From assembly GCF_943734655.1 (NCBI RefSeq), contig NC_071354.1, positions 141,603,142 through 141,667,141 on the forward strand: a stretch of 64,000 bases of DNA, in the 5' to 3' direction. Position 1 is the first letter of the stretch; each line of letters starts with the position of its first letter. The translations under genes and the position numbers were made by a program. This DNA comes from Sabethes cyaneus (lineage: Eukaryota; Arthropoda; Insecta; Diptera; Culicidae). Shown in pieces: positions 10,740 through 24,200 of this stretch. The notes under the pieces are model-generated. The model worked only from the letters and a program-made list of their open reading frames with translations, made no database searches and had not been told where the DNA came from.

Positions 10740-11160
10740 CCAGCGAGCGGAGGAGGACGAAAGTAGAAACCGTCGGTGTTGATGTGGACTGTGGAGTCGG
10801 ATAGTAGTTAACAAGTGGATAAAGCAAGCCGGCGGACAGGACGGAGGTAAATTAAGGATCATAGGTCCGCTGGTACAGTGAGTGGTGTGCGGTCGGTGGC
10901 CAGTAGTTTAGTCGCGAGTTCCGTTCGGACTTTGGCCAGTTTTGTTGTGACCGCGATTCAGTACGGTCGCGCTTGGAAGGAACGACTTCTATTGCTTGGG
11001 CTTTACTTTGGGAGTTGGCTATTTTCAGGGCCATTAGTGTTGATAAAGTTTGCTAATTGAGTCTATGGTGAAAGTGTTGCTTGTGAAGGAGTCTGGTTAA
11101 TTAAATTCAAGTTCACGGCGGCATTCTCAGTGTTGCGCCTGTTAGTAGCGGTGGCTGCAG
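10740..11160 (+). other. probable untranslated first exon of the long gene
   Basis: This GC-richer segment ends at a perfect splice donor, GGCTGCAG then GTGAGT at 11161. The next strong acceptor in the same direction is at 20931-20933, before the MGCASSS start codon. A small upstream open frame, ATG at 11065 to TAA at 11098-11100 (11 codons), lies in it. A second weaker donor-like site (GGAG then GTAAAT) is at about 10846. The transcription start is not visible; the left limit is a guess. Confidence 0.4.
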
Positions 11161-12334
11161 GTGAGTGACGCCAGTCTGGTTTATTTTTATTAACAATTCA
11201 TTAACTTTTGTTAGATTTTTATTAGATTTTTATGGTTTTTAATTTATGGTAGTAAAACGTCAAATTGATTTCAGTAAAATTTCCAGTTTTCATAAACAGA
11301 CAGTATGCTAGCATAAACGATAAAGCTTTGTTACATATTAAATCTTTGAAATATATTCGGTCATTACTAAATCAGTCGTTTTGTGGATTATAAAAAACAT
11401 TTAACAATGACTGTAATTTAGTTTGACCAGCTTAACCAGTTTGACAAGTAGACTTGAAGAAGTTTTCGTATCCATTTTCTGAAGATATTTCTTATTATTT
11501 TTTTACTTGAAATTTGACATATATTTAGTTTCAGTATTGAGAATAACCTGCCATTCGAAACCAATATTTTTTCTAAACTCTGAAAATATGAAAAATTTTA
11601 GGATAAAAAGATATATAATATTTAAAAAAGATGGTTAGCTGACCACGACTTTACCCTTCTAGTGTCTAAACACAAAAAATACCCTTTGTGGTTCCCCGAA
11701 TGTCCCCAAATGATCGTCAAATAATGGTTCATGTTGTAGTCCTGGAGAGTATCGTAATGGGAAAACTCTGGTATAGATACTAAATTTTCTTATAGTAAGT
11801 TATTAAGTTACTACTAATTTATACTTGCATGATAATACATAACAAGGTTTTTATGCAATTTGCATTCATTCAAAGAAAAAAGTATGACTTTATCAAATTT
11901 CTGTGTAACAATGTGAAGTTACATGAAAGTGCAAATTTAAAAAAACCAAAATTGGAACGTTAAGCTAAAATCACTTATTAGTTTAGAAAACACCAGCTTA
12001 CAGGATAAGTTAATATTACGGTTTACTAATTGCAAACGGCAAGTTTACTGAAAAGAATGTTTGCGGAAGCTTTTTCGAAATAACACTTATTTTCCATCAA
12101 ACCCATTGTAACCACCGTTAAACACCGGCCACTTGTCTAGCGTTAACTCGTGCAAATCATAGTCCTTGAATGCTGCCAGTTGTTGAAGAGAGAGAGCGTG
12201 CAAACACGAATGTTTCGTCGTGGAGTGTTAATATCCAGGAGATTAAGTAGTGATAGCTAGACGTTTTCCCTAACAAAGACTAAACAAAACAAGGACGGAT
12301 TAGCCGTACTACGCTTCGCAAAGTATTTCACAGC

Positions 12335-13815
12335 TTGACATGTAACGTGGGTCACGCCAAGGCAAATATGTTAGCGACAACCAAAGGACGGCGGATTAAT
12401 TCTTTGTTACTGAAAAGTGGATACATTCAGGAAAAATTACAAAACATACATACCTGCATTCATTACTATCCAAGATTTCGTGTTACTGGTCACACCGCAT
12501 TGAAGTTGATTGATGAATCGTTGCAAACTGACCATGTTCCGCAAGTATGGAAAGAATCGATTGATCCGATTCAAAAGATTACTGGAATAACTGAAACCGA
12601 AAAGTTTCGTCCCATCAACATATCGTACGCTTTAGAAAAAATCCTATAAATCGCTGTTAAAGGCCAGCTGTTGCAATACTTTAGTAGAATTCCTTGTTGA
12701 TTCCGGAACAATCGAGCTATCGGTAAGGTCAGTCTTGTGAAATCGCATTAAACTTGGTGTTAGAAAAGTGGAAAGACGACTTAAAGCGTAAAGACGCAAT
12801 AGTTGCTGTTTCCTTGGATCTGAAACTTTCGAGACAATTTCTTATTGTTGTGATCCATCAAGTGCTTTGAATTCACGAGTACTGCATTCAATTGGTTCGA
12901 AAGCTATTTATATAGCAGAAGTCAAAGAACCGCTTGTAAGGATTTTGTATCTTGTCCAGCGGGTAACAATCTTTGTGTACCCGTGTAGTAGTGTAATACG
13001 GTCTCTTTTATTTAGCACGTACATTAACGAAATGCGACGGGTTTTACGTTTTCATGATATCAATCTTTTTGCAGATGACACCATGTAGTTCCTTGCACCT
13101 AAAAATTTAGATGAAGACGTCTTACAGTTGAATGAAGATTTACGTTATCTAAGTAGATGGTTAAAGTATAAGCAATTGAAATTAAATGTAACTAAAACAA
13201 AATTCATGATTATTTCGCGCAATTAATTAGATGAAAATTTCTCAATTCAGATTTATGACGAGAAGAATTGAACGCGTTCGGGAGATTAAATACCTTGGAA
13301 TGATTATTGATGACAGTTCAATGCTCACATTGACTATGTCATCAAGAAAATTGAAGAGAAGTATGGAATTCAATGCTGATTGAAAAATGACTTGACTATT
13401 TGCAGCAAAAAACAGCTATACAAGTCAATCAACTCTCCTCACTAGGTATATCCATTTTATTCCTTGTCAATGAAAAATAAACATTGAGTCCTCAGCGCTT
13501 GCAGACTTCCACGATTTTGATGTTGGATGCTTTGCAATGGTCAGTGTCAATGAAGCAAAGAATTGTTTACTTGACTATGGTGTTTATTTATAAAGTAGTT
13601 TACGCGTTGGCTACCTCACTTTTTGTGTAATCGAATCAAAAGAGGAGAGATCTTCATAGATACAATGCAAGAAACGCGAATGTAGTAAGAACACCAACAC
13701 CACCGCCCTTCATTTCCCCAAAGAAATTGGTTCTATGACGGCAGTTGGAGTTAGTTAATTAGGATAATGCTCGAGGCTCACTCTATGAACTTTGTCTATG
13801 AACAGTTGTCTTCTG
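12335..13815 (+). pseudogene. decayed non-LTR reverse transcriptase
   Basis: Frames jump but keep family order: PQVWKESIDPIQKITG and FRPINISYALEKIL (finger), a region with AVSLDLK (A motif), then RSLLFSTYINEM and LFADDTM (catalytic FADD near 13065-13085), then LNEDLRYLSRWLKYKQLKLN and TKTKFMIISRN (thumb). A C-terminal tail with MTLVFIYKVV follows to about 13800. Stop codons and frameshifts show it is dead. It lies in the first long intron of the host gene. Confidence 0.8.
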
Positions 13816-13859
13816 ATACAAACAAAAACGAACCAATGCAAGATTGTGTCGGTCCAGGC

Positions 13860-14010
13860 GCCGTTGTGGAACTCCTCTACCCCTAAGTGCGTTGAGTCAA
13901 CCACTTTTTCAAAGTCTATGAACGCCAGCAGGAGAGAGTCTTAGTGTTTGTTGTTCTGCTCCAATGTGATGCGGAGTGTCGGGATATGGTCTACAGATGA
14001 TCTTACTTAC
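13860..14010 (-). pseudogene. RTE-like reverse transcriptase palm scrap
   Basis: The - strand gives TLRITLEQNNKH, a stop, then DSLLLAFIDFEKVVDS, the palm A-motif region (LVFVDFEKAFD type). A related stretch occurs in the element at 16.7 kb, so this is a piece of a further copy of that second RTE-like family. Confidence 0.6.
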
Positions 14011-14024
14011 TTAGGAATGTGTCC

Positions 14025-14520
14025 ATGTCCAATCCGGCAGAACAAAGGGTTGTAATCAGAGGTCTTCACTACCGACGGTTAACCCCATGGCTTTTACTTG
14101 TTACCAGGACAGGTTCTCGTCTACAGCCTGGATGTCTTTGGCTAAGCTGCGTCGTCATGAACCTCTGGGTCTGCCTCTTGACTCTGTCCTTGCGGATTCC
14201 AGCCGAGTGCTTCTCTGCAGATCTCGTTCGCTTTTTTCCTCAAGATTGTCCAATCCACTTCCATCTACGTTCACGAACTTCTGTTGCTATCGGCCGTTGA
14301 TGACATCGACGATGGTATTCCTCATACAGCTGCCAGGCCACCAAGCACGAATGATATATCGCAGGCACCGGTTGATAAATACCTGCAGTTTTTGCGTTGT
14401 CTCCTCTGAGACGCACCATGTTTCGCAGGTATACAGCAGTCCGGTTTTCCAGATAATACAACATCGTAATAGAAAGTTCACATTGAATCGTTTTCATGTC
14501 AATTTTACATTGGAATTGTA
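14025..14520 (-). pseudogene. non-LTR element C-terminal region
   Basis: The - strand reads CETWCVSEETTQKLQVFINR, CLRYIIRAWWPGS and RERRWKWIGQSLRKK in two frames. This is the usual C-terminal block after the thumb in RTE-like and related elements (SETW..TTxKLQxFxNRCLR...RRWKWIGHTLRK). Frameshifts and stops are present. It abuts the 3' end of the element that starts at 14540 and may be the continuation of the copy that resumes at 16.7 kb. Confidence 0.65.
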
Positions 14521-14539
14521 TAATGATTACTTACTTACT

Positions 14540-16690
14540 TAGGTGGCTTGCCGTCCTAAGACAAAGCCTGTTGAACAAAGTTTCTCCATGTAACTCGGTT
14601 GAGGGCTACCGCTGTCCAATTCCTCGGACACCGAGTACTCTCCGCCAGATCTCGCTCCACCTGGTCTAACCATCTTGCTCGCTGAGCTCCTGGTCGTCTT
14701 GTTCCTACCGGATTTGAGGCGAACACCATTTTTGCAGGGTAGTTGTCCGGTATTCTTGCAAGATGTCCTGCCCTTCGTATCCGTCCAGCTTTAGTCACCT
14801 TCTGGATACTGGGTTCGCCATAAAGCTATGCGAGTTCATGGTTTTCCTCCGCGTCCATACTCCGTTCTCCTTACGCCACCGAAGATCGTTCTTAGCACTC
14901 GTCGTTCGAAAACTCTGAGCACTCGCAGGTCCTCCTCGAACATTGTCCATGTTTCATGCCCTTAGAGAACAACCGGTCTAATATGTGTCTTGTACAGGGT
15001 GCACTTTGAACGTGGACTTAGTCTGCTCGACCGCAATTGCTTGTGGAGCCCATAGTAAGCACGACTTCCGCTGATAAAATGCCTCCGAATCTCACGGCTG
15101 GTATCATTATCCGCCGTTACCAGCCAAGGTAGACAAATTCATCGACTACCTCAAACTCATCGCTGTCGATCAATATACTACTGCCCAAGCGGTGTCGTTT
15201 GGCCTCAGTTCCGCTGGCCAGCATGTACTTTGTTTTAGACGTATTTACCTTTAACCCAATCTTTTCTGCTTCGTGCTTTAGTCTGCTGTACTGTTCAGCC
15301 GCCGCCACAGATGTTCTGCCGATAATATCCATGTTATCGGCAAAGCTGACGAATTGACTAGATTTGTTGATATCGTGCCCCGCGTGATGATATCCGCTCG
15401 GTTCATAACACCTTGTAGCGCTATGTTGAATAGCAAGCATGAAAGACCATCACCTTGACGAAGCCCTCTGTGTGATTCGAATGAACTTGACAATCCACCC
15501 GAAATCCGAACACAGCACTGTGTACTATCCATCGTAGATTTAACCAGTTTGACGAGCTTCCTGAGCAAGCTGTTCTCGTCCATGATTTTCCATAGCTCTT
15601 TCCGGTCGATGGTATCATATGCGGCTTTGAAGTCAACGAATAAATGATGCATGGGAACTCTGTGGGGATTTGCTGCAGTGTAAATATTTGATCCGTTGTA
15701 GACCGACCTTCGACGAAGCCGGCTTGATAAGTTCCCACAAATCTATTCGCAATTGGTGATAGACGGCGGAAAATGATTTGGGACAGCAGTTTATAGGCGG
15801 CATTGAGAGCGGTGATCGCTCGATAGTTCTCACAGTCCAACTTGTCGCCCTTTTTATAGATCTGGCAAATAACCCCATCTTTCCACTCCTCCGGTAGCTG
15901 TTCCGTATCCCAAATTCTAACAATTAGTCGGTGTAGACAAACGGCCAGCTTTTCTAGTCCCATTTCAATAAGCTCCGCTCCGATGCCATCTTTTCCAGCG
16001 GACCTGTTGTTCTTTAGCTGCATGATGGCCTCTTTAACTTCGCCTATCGTTGGGGTTGGCACCTCTTCCCCGTTTGTTGCACCGTCGAAATCGCTTTCCC
16101 CGCCGCCATGGTTCTCCGCCTGGGCGCCATTCAGGTGTTCGTCGAAGTGCTGCTTCCACCTATCGGTCACCTCACGATCGTCTGTCAGAATACTGCCAGT
16201 CTTATCCCGACACATTTCGGCTCGCGGAACAAAGCCTTTACGGGATCCGTTCAGTTTCTGGTAGAACTTTCGCTTTTGTGGAGAACGATGCAGCCGCTCC
16301 AACTCTGCATATTCCTGCTCTTTTTCTCCCGAAAGATTTGGTTTCGCTGCATCTTCTTATGTTTGTGTCTTTCCACGTTCTGACGTGTGGCACTGCGCAT
16401 CTTGGCAGCCCGCGCAGCGTTCTCCTCATCCATCACCCTCCTACATTCATCGTCAAACCAATCGTTCCGCTGATTCCGGGCCACATGCCCGATGGAGCTC
16501 TCCGCTACACTGCTGATGGCTGTTTTGATAGTGTTTCAACAGTTCTCGAGAGGGGCTTCGTCCAACTCGTCCTCTTCCGGCAGCGCAGTGGTGATAAAAT
16601 GCAGTCCCGTCTCACAGACCGACAAGACGCCATTGTGCAACACCTCGCACGGGAACGCGTCGTGCTGAGCCTCGATGAGATGTGAACTAG
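14540..16690 (-). mobile_element. RTE-like non-LTR retrotransposon (family A), 5'-truncated
   Basis: From 5' to 3' on the - strand: the end of the endonuclease/linker with RNDWFDDECRRVMDEENAAR (about 16460), a long open stretch with YQKLNGSRKGF and WKQHFDEHLNG, then the reverse transcriptase with PEEWKDGVICQIYKKGD, CENYRAITALNAAYKLLS, GRSTTDQ, HHLFVDFKAAYDTID (A motif), GLRQGDGLSC, FADNMDIIG (catalytic box, second Asp changed to Asn, near 15345) and KVNTSKTKYMLAS. The C-terminal block runs to about 14556. The 3' end is GCAAGCCACC followed by AAGT repeats. Frameshifts near 15650 and 15430 and the FADN change make it inactive. Confidence 0.85.
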
Positions 16691-18380
16691 CCTATCTGAT
16701 ACTCCTCTACGCCTAAGTGCGGCACAGGTGCTTTCGAGGTTAGGTCGGTCAAACGCTTTTTCGAACTAAATGTACACCAGTCTACACATGATCGGCCAGC
16801 ACTAAATCCAGCTTGTTACCGCCGGAGAGTAGCGTCGATCTTCTCCTGGATCCGGTTAAGGATTATCTTACAGAGTATTTTGAGATTAATACAGAACAAC
16901 GTAATGCCACGCCAGTTACTGCATTCAGTTAGGTCTCCTTTCTTAGGGGCTTTGACCAATATGCCCTGCATCCAGTCCACCGGAGAAGTTGCGGTTTCCC
17001 ATATATTGCTGAAAAGCTAATGTATCATTTGACCTGACAAAGCTGGGTCAGCTTTGAGCATTTCGGCTGAGATACGGTCTATCCCTGGGGCTCCATTGGA
17101 TTCCATACTCTTGATGGCTGCTTCAATTTTATCCAGCCACGGCACAGCCAGTTGGCGTTGCTGATCTGACATTTGAAACTAGAAAGAGTGGTTCAAAATC
17201 TCCAGTCCATCGTTTAAACTGTTTTGTACGGTCAGTCAGCAGCTAACCAGCTCTGTCCTTTAGCGGCACCTTTGCATTCGTCCTGGCACCACCAAGGTGG
17301 TGAGAAATATCGTACAACAAACGAATATCACCTTTGACGGCGGCGGTTTCTTCTTGTTCGGTTAGGGAGTTAGTCCAGGCTCTCTTGTCCCGTCTACAAG
17401 CTCGTTTAATAGCCCTCTCCAGTTCGGCGTATCGTTGACGGGCAGCTGCCTTAGCCGATCTGGTTCGCGCTCGCTCAATGCCGGCTTTTGCCTCTCTCCG
17501 CTCGTCGATTTTCCTCCAAGTTTCATCCGAAATCCACTCTCTCCACCCGCTGCGCGCTTTGCCGAGAGTTTTAACACTGGTCAAAGAGAAGAGCCTTGCG
17601 CTTCGACGGTTCCGCCAGGTGGCAACTCCGAGGCTCGGGATTCAAGATGTTAGACAAGAGCCCTTTTCACCTCAGGCTTCTCCAATCGGCGGACGGCGCA
17701 GCGGCACCCAACTTTTTCTCCCGTCGTTGGGCATGTGCGATGCGTAAACGTATCTTAGCGATAACAAGGTGATGGTCGGATGCGAGCGCTGCGTTTGTTG
17801 CGTGCATCAAGAGGGTTCCTTTGCCATTTTCCGGTGATGCAGATGTGGTCGACTTAGTTTTCTGTTCGGCCGTCGCGGGAAACCCACTTGACAGTTTACG
17901 CTCATCGCTCCTAGCCCAGGACGTCCTATGACGCATTCAAGAACCGCGTTGTTTGAGCCAATCTTCGAGTTAAAATCGACAAGTGGAAATGAATGCCCCC
18001 TTTCGGGATTTGATCAACTACACTGTTCAGCTGATTGTAGCAACTCTCTTTCTTCTGCAGGTCGACCGCATCTATTGGCGCATAGCACTGGATTGCAGTA
18101 CGATGACCACGATTATGTTTTCGTTTATCGGTTCCCACTTCATCAGGGTTGCATGAGCTCTGTTGGCCCTGAGCTCTATAGAAATCCGCCGCCTCTTCCT
18201 TGAGCAGCATCTTCACCTCGTAAGCAAGAGTAGAGCAAGACTTGCTCGGATAATGTGTTGTGTGCGCCAGTACCCGGCCAGCGGACCTCGCTTAGCCCCA
18301 GGATTTCAAGCTTCAGGCGGCTTGCTTTCCTTGTATGTTTAGCCAGCTTTTCCTGCTGATAAGTGTCAGTCACTGCACTG
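16691..18380 (-). mobile_element. RTE-like non-LTR retrotransposon (family B), interrupted
   Basis: On the - strand, the N-terminal endonuclease starts near 18373 with LKLEILGLSEVRWPGTG. It continues with AIQCYAPIDAVDLQKKES and QLNSVVDQIPKGGIH, and ends with ALASDHHLVIAKIRLRIA (SDHHLV motif, about 17780). A linker with REWISDETWRKIDERREAKA follows at 17243-17584. The reverse transcriptase opens with APGIDRISAEMLKADP and PKKGDLTECSNWRGITL (about 17100-16900) and breaks off at about 16690, where family A begins. Stops and frameshifts occur throughout. Confidence 0.8.
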
Positions 18381-18802
18381 GTCTTACAAGCCAGTCAATA
18401 GGATCGCAGCACCAACCCCACAACTGTCTTGTACTCTTATAGTTATCTACGGAATATGCTGTATAAAAAACAGAAAGTCAAGATCCGAAAACGGAATGTT
18501 GTACCTTAGGCTTTACTTTTTTTCTAGTTAACGAAAAGAACCTTTACTTTGTAAGCTCACATGATGAGCCCCCATTCATCTCAAATGTACCATGTCCGCT
18601 AATAGAGCCAGCGCCACACCATCCTTCTTAGATTGTCTCTATGGAGGATAAGCTCGTAAGCGATTTTAATGAACATCCCGCTGCTGTCTCCCAGCTTCCG
18701 TAGAGCTGATCAGCATAGCATGAATGACGTATTATCCGGTATTTACCGGGAAGACATGCTTGTTCCTGACGGTGTTAAAGCTGCAGTACAAACTTTCGCA
18801 CA

Positions 18803-19018
18803 TACAGCAGTCCCCCGAATAAGGCGGTGGGTGGTGGTGTACACCCCCGGCGATTTCTTAGTTGACCATTAATCAATAAAGTTGGTTTTTGGTACATTGT
18901 TAGGATCTGGTATAACCTAGTCAACTACCAAAAATCAATTTTATTGGTTAATGGACAGTTAAGATATCGCGGTGTGCATACAGCACCACCCATCGCCTTA
19001 TTCGGGGGATTTCTGTAT
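18803..19018. mobile_element. foldback MITE
   Basis: Two arms of about 95 bp face each other: the left begins TCCCCCGAATAAGGCGGTGG and the right reversed begins TCCCCCGAATAAGGCGATGG; they continue with matching TTGACCATTAATCAATAAA / TGTCCATTAACCAATAAA blocks. The arms differ at several positions. No coding capacity and no clear target duplication were found. Confidence 0.65.
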
Positions 19019-19019
19019 T

Positions 19020-20933
19020 TAAACATATGCTATCCACCAATATGGCTTGAAAAAAATTCTTGGCACATTATGAAGTCGTACAGAAGAGCACCATTGAGAA
19101 GATTTACACATTGCTTTTTATCAGTCCTGTGTTGTTCAAGGTTTACGCGATATCGGCGAATCAGGGGGGTCTCAGAGAATAGTTGGGCTCAAGTCCGAGT
19201 ATAATTGGCTCCCACTATGGCTCGATTCAACCCGAGGATCCAAGCACACCAAGCTGAGAGGTGAAAAAGTAACAAGCTACGAACCTAGTAAGTGTTGCTT
19301 CGATGACTCTTCTTCTACTATTTTATTTGTGCGATATTCTGGTATTTAAGGTGAAATTAGTCGTCACCGATTCTGCAAATTTCAAAAGCAGTTTTTTTGT
19401 TTGAAACAAAAATTTTGTTCATGAAAATATATTCGCTGTGTTCAGATTCTAGTGAATACATTTCAATAAACAAAACCCCGCTTTTGGGCCCAAAAACTGC
19501 CTCCGAAATTGGGCTCTACGACGAAAAATTAATGACTGCTAGTTTCCCGTTAAGGTTCAAACACGAAACATTGATTTCACGGATTTCAAAAGCAGTTTTT
19601 ATGCCCAAAACAAAAGTTTATGGAAAGCTCATGAAATGATTTACTCTTATATTATCCGAATGCACTGTCAGCGCAGGCGATAGTAATTGCCATTTCAGTT
19701 TAGCTTAAATGGAAATTCGAAATTATATATTGTTTTTTTATGCGATGGAACGAAACTCAAGTGTTACGTCTATTAGTCTGTGTTACAAACACGAGCACTA
19801 CGTAAAAATCCATGCTGGTATTACCACTTCATTGCACTAATTACAGCGTAAATTGCGAAACAGGTGCGGCTCCTTAATGAAACGACGTCGTTATTCGACT
19901 TTCATCTGCCACGATGACACTACTTATCAGATTTGCATGCTTCGTTAGGATTTTGTTTAGACTAACATAATTAAAGTCGATACCACTTATAGTTTGATTT
20001 GAAATAATAAAATGTATTTAAAGCATGACAACAAAATACGTTAATCTCTCTGAAACAATATGTTTCCAATTAAAATAGTCTTATCAAATAGCGGGGAATG
20101 TGTTGTTATTTGTGTGGTAAGCTCTAATTGTTGTGATAAAATCGTGCTTCATATACTGTTGATTTCGTCCATTGTTGGCATCACACCGGTACGTCCGTTC
20201 CAGTTAAATAATCGAGCGCCAATTTAACATCATAGCAGAAGGGTGGGATTTTCCACTCAGCGCCATTAGTTTCCTCACTTCTATAGGCGAGTATGATTGC
20301 CACCCAATGCATGTTTCGAAAATTCAGTAGCGTTTCCAAACCTCACCTTGAGGAGCACCACGAATATTTTCCGTTTAAAAATTTTTTTTTGAACATATGT
20401 TTCGAATGAACAATTGAGCATTTGGATTGCTGTCATGGGTATTTTCCGAATCATTGGAAGAAAATACGATTAAGGAGACATGACCGACAAAAAGTGTTTA
20501 AAAATGTGTTTTTTAAATTACTCATCGGACATGTCCCTTTAATCGATTACCTCAATGAACTTTATATTACTAAACGAATATTCTATAATTTAATTAAATT
20601 CTATAATTTAGGACATCAAACATTAGTGGTTTTATGGCAACAAAGGACATAATTATAATGCGAGAAAACAAATATAAAGAAGATTGTCCCCTATGGCACA
20701 GTCCTTGATACACCGGCGCTGGTATTTTACCCTTAATTATAGCTTCTGACCTACTAGACGTTGGCCTAGTTTTTCCATGTGACTCATTGGTAGCGATAAC
20801 ATCTTCTAATTTTCCACCCACTTGCAATGTCGTTAAGTAAGCACAGGTTGTATTTACATGTATTTCCCATGAACGTTTTTATGAAACTCCGACAACAGTC
20901 TAAAAATACAAATCTCTTTTTGTGTCCTTACAG
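19020..20933. other. intron sequence, no gene seen
   Basis: A direct repeat of about 45 bp containing TTTCAAAAGCAGTTTTT occurs at about 19378 and 19587. Otherwise this is AT-rich intron sequence with unrecognised short open frames. Confidence 0.4.
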
Positions 20934-21285
20934 GGAAAGGGAGAGCAGTCAGTATATTTTGAAACAGCGAAAAAGACAAAACATTAAGTGGCGTACCAGA
21001 AAAAACAAAAAACCATTGTGTGAAAGTTTGTTCGAGCGTGTCCGAAAAGCCACTACAGAAAATTGCACTGTGCAAACAAACAAATCGCCACTAATTAAGG
21101 AAGTGATTGCAGCAGTGGCCCGGGAAATAGGAGAACAGTAAACCGCAGACAAATCGACATGGGTTGTGCAAGCAGTTCACCACTAATCAACGGTGGCGGT
21201 CCGGGAGGAATTGTGGCAACGGCCAAAGAAACTGCCAGCAAAGCAGCCACCGAAGTTCTGCAAGCAGGGGAAACCGCTATACATG
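20934..21285 (+). CDS. exon with start codon MGCASSS
   Basis: The acceptor follows a good pyrimidine tract (CTCTTTTTGTGTCCTTACAG, ending 20933). Coding begins at ATG 21159-21161 and runs 42 codons plus one base to the donor G then GTTAGT at 21286. An upstream open frame through the same exon stops at 21139-21141, so translation from 21159 is the first substantial choice. The exon encodes the acylation signal and the first Ala-rich helix. Confidence 0.75.
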
Positions 21286-24200
21286 GTTAGTGCAATTTAG
21301 TAGTTTGTCTAGAAGTTTGACGTATTCTAATCGGCTACCGGTTGGGAGTTTCCTCTAACTAATTTGTTGTGATTTAATTTGAGTTCAGAAACGATCAACG
21401 TTGCATTAATTTTTTGTGAAATGGGTGGAATTGCCATACATAATACTATACTGGATACTACAACTATTCTTACTGCAATTCCATGAAAAAAGACATCAAA
21501 ATTTAAAAGTGCTCCGATTTTTATATGAGTTACAAAAACTCGACTTTGGATTTGCACGAATTATTTTCATTAGGTATACCTACAAACATTCTATATTGGT
21601 CCGCTCATTATCACCATGGCTATCGGTGCCCCAATTAACATACGCGGAAAAGTCGGAAAAAGTGAATTTTTAACGCAGTCAGCATGAATGGCGATTGCAT
21701 AGGCTTCGCTTTCCATGTCATTTATTTTAACAATAAAATAAATATACGCATTTTAATAAAATTCTTCTCTGACATATGCCAGCTGTCTCATCAAGTGCAC
21801 CCAACCCTCCTTGATATATCGTCTGAGAAAAAATTATCGCAGTCGAAATTAAAATAAATGTGGGAATGAATTGTTATAAGGTTCAACTTAAATCGTAATA
21901 TTTCTAGATAAACAATATTTCTGTTTTTATGATTTTTGCTTCTGAAATGATTGTTTCGATGTCTTCGTTAATTTGCGCATTATTATATTTCACTAGGATC
22001 TACTGACATAGCTCTATCTCAGCGGGAAGGGCGTGACTAGAGGGTACTCGTTTTTCGTATAATCAAGATATATTGAACCCATTATCGTAAAAAGGTAGTT
22101 TGGGTTATTATGTACGCTGCGTGTTTTCATGCTATCAGATAGAGTAAATCTCAGTTTTTGTTTACCAACAACCCTACCGAATACTATAAAATATTTGCGC
22201 GCGTATTTCATTCCGCATAGAATTCCGCGTGAGTAGGAAAACAAGTCGTTTGTTTGCTGTTTTACTGGGTGTATTTTATCTTTTAAAATTTAAATACATA
22301 TTTGATTCGATTCTCAAAAAATCCTTTGCTTCAACTACCTAATGACTATTTCAACGAAAAAAAGATTGCATGATATGCGCAGTACGGTTTTCTCGAGAAT
22401 CAAATATTGACTTTGATCGAAGCTCCGGACAGAAAGCTATGTTTTCCTGACTAGAATTTTAGCTTGCTCACTGCACGCTTAACATAAAGCTTAGGCTAAC
22501 GCATGTTAACCTGAGCTACAGCCCACAAACACTCCCTTTTCCGAGGCAGAAATTGTTGTGGGCTCAAAAGTGAAGGGGCTTAATATTTATGATACATACA
22601 AACCTATAATGATAAGATATAGGGTACAGGAGGGTATTTCCAGCCCATTAAGCGGTAGCCTAAACAATATTCAGGAATTACGCTGAAACCATATTTATTC
22701 GAAACAAGATTTTTATACCAGTTGATAGAATAATATTTACGGAATATCGGCGTGTATTTTGGTCTTAATGAAACGCTACTAAATTTGAGTTATAGTCGCG
22801 AGAAATGATTAAATCGCTGCTGCTAAATTGAGCCCATTTTCTACAGTGGTGTCTGTGTTTTTTAGATCCGACCGGCCGAAATAGCCAGCACAGGGATTAA
22901 ATGCTTTTCAAAAACAGATCAAAAGAGAGACCGATTGATAACCTGTCGGTATAGCCTATATACCGGCTCTTTGAAGATAACTAGTTTTGCAGTGACCACA
23001 GCACCAAGCAAGCGGTCGTCACTCAAATACTAGCTATGTCAACACGATAGAATAGTGTCAGGAGTAACTGCCTCACACATTGGTAGTAGTGTAAATAGAG
23101 CACCATATGCTGAAATTAAAAACAAAATGCTGCAAGTGCTAGTCAATGAAAATTGATTTATATTTTCATATCAGAAGGGTATTTTTGTGTTCTTCCGTGA
23201 TGAAAAGAAGTAGAATTGTTCTGTGATACCATATTGACAGCTTTTTAGTTTCTAGAATAAATAAACGTGATCATAATTGTGTGTTTTCCAAAACATCATC
23301 AAGAGCGGATACGCGTAAGCGATTGCTGGTGGTTTTTTCAGCCTGATTACGTGCCAGTTGAAAAACAGTGGTTTTGATGTTTATTGAACAAAATTTAGCA
23401 AATTACTTACATTTTTTTGAAAATAGTTATAACACATTAAAGGCTATGAGTGCTACATTCGTTTCAGTATTGTTATATAGCGGCAAAGTTTTTATTTGGG
23501 AAAGCGCTGCAAAAAAAGCTAATGTATGCCGAATTTAGTAGCGTGCTGGGAATACCCTCCCGTACCCTAGATTTCAGGATCCCGCTTTGAAAAATATCTT
23601 ACCGTGTGTAAGATTCGCGCAAGATTTAGAAAGCTTCAACAAACCGCAGAACAGAAGGAAGAAGGCGAAGACGATGCAAATAGGTTGTGGAGGAGGTTAT
23701 AAGCATTTGCGTGGAAGACAGCATAACAGCTGGTTTAATGCCGAATGCCAAAGAGTGACAGATGAGAAGAACTAAGTCGGGAGTCACATATTTACTCACT
23801 GCGGCTACGCTTCTGAACAACAGTACTTATAACTACTAGACAAGTATTGGCGCTAGCATCACTGGATTTCACAGGTTATATTGAGTGACTTTATACAGAG
23901 TGGCGACATGTCATCCCAAATGTATGCGGTCAGGTGGAAGGAGTACTTCCAGCCGCTGTTGAATAGGGAGGTAAACGCGGAGAATAGCAGGAAAAGGATA
24001 TGAATTGTGAACGAAGGTCAAGCTATGGAACCATCGTCACAGGAGGCGGTTAAAAAGGCAATTGATGAATTGAAAAACGGCTGCTGGGAAGGACGGTGTC
24101 CTGGTTGAACGGTGAGCGGTGAGCGAGCACTTTACGTAGCTATTCACCGAATCGTCTTGAGCTGGTGGGTGGAAGAACAAATGCCGGAAGATAGTTGGAT

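Noticed and set aside
16050..16685. 211-codon + strand open frame
   Set aside because: It is the antisense shadow of the RTE-like element coded on the - strand.
18115..18150. CTGATGA on the - strand followed by GAAAA
   Set aside because: It lies in the coding region of the RTE-like endonuclease and is explained by the protein sequence; stem II does not form.
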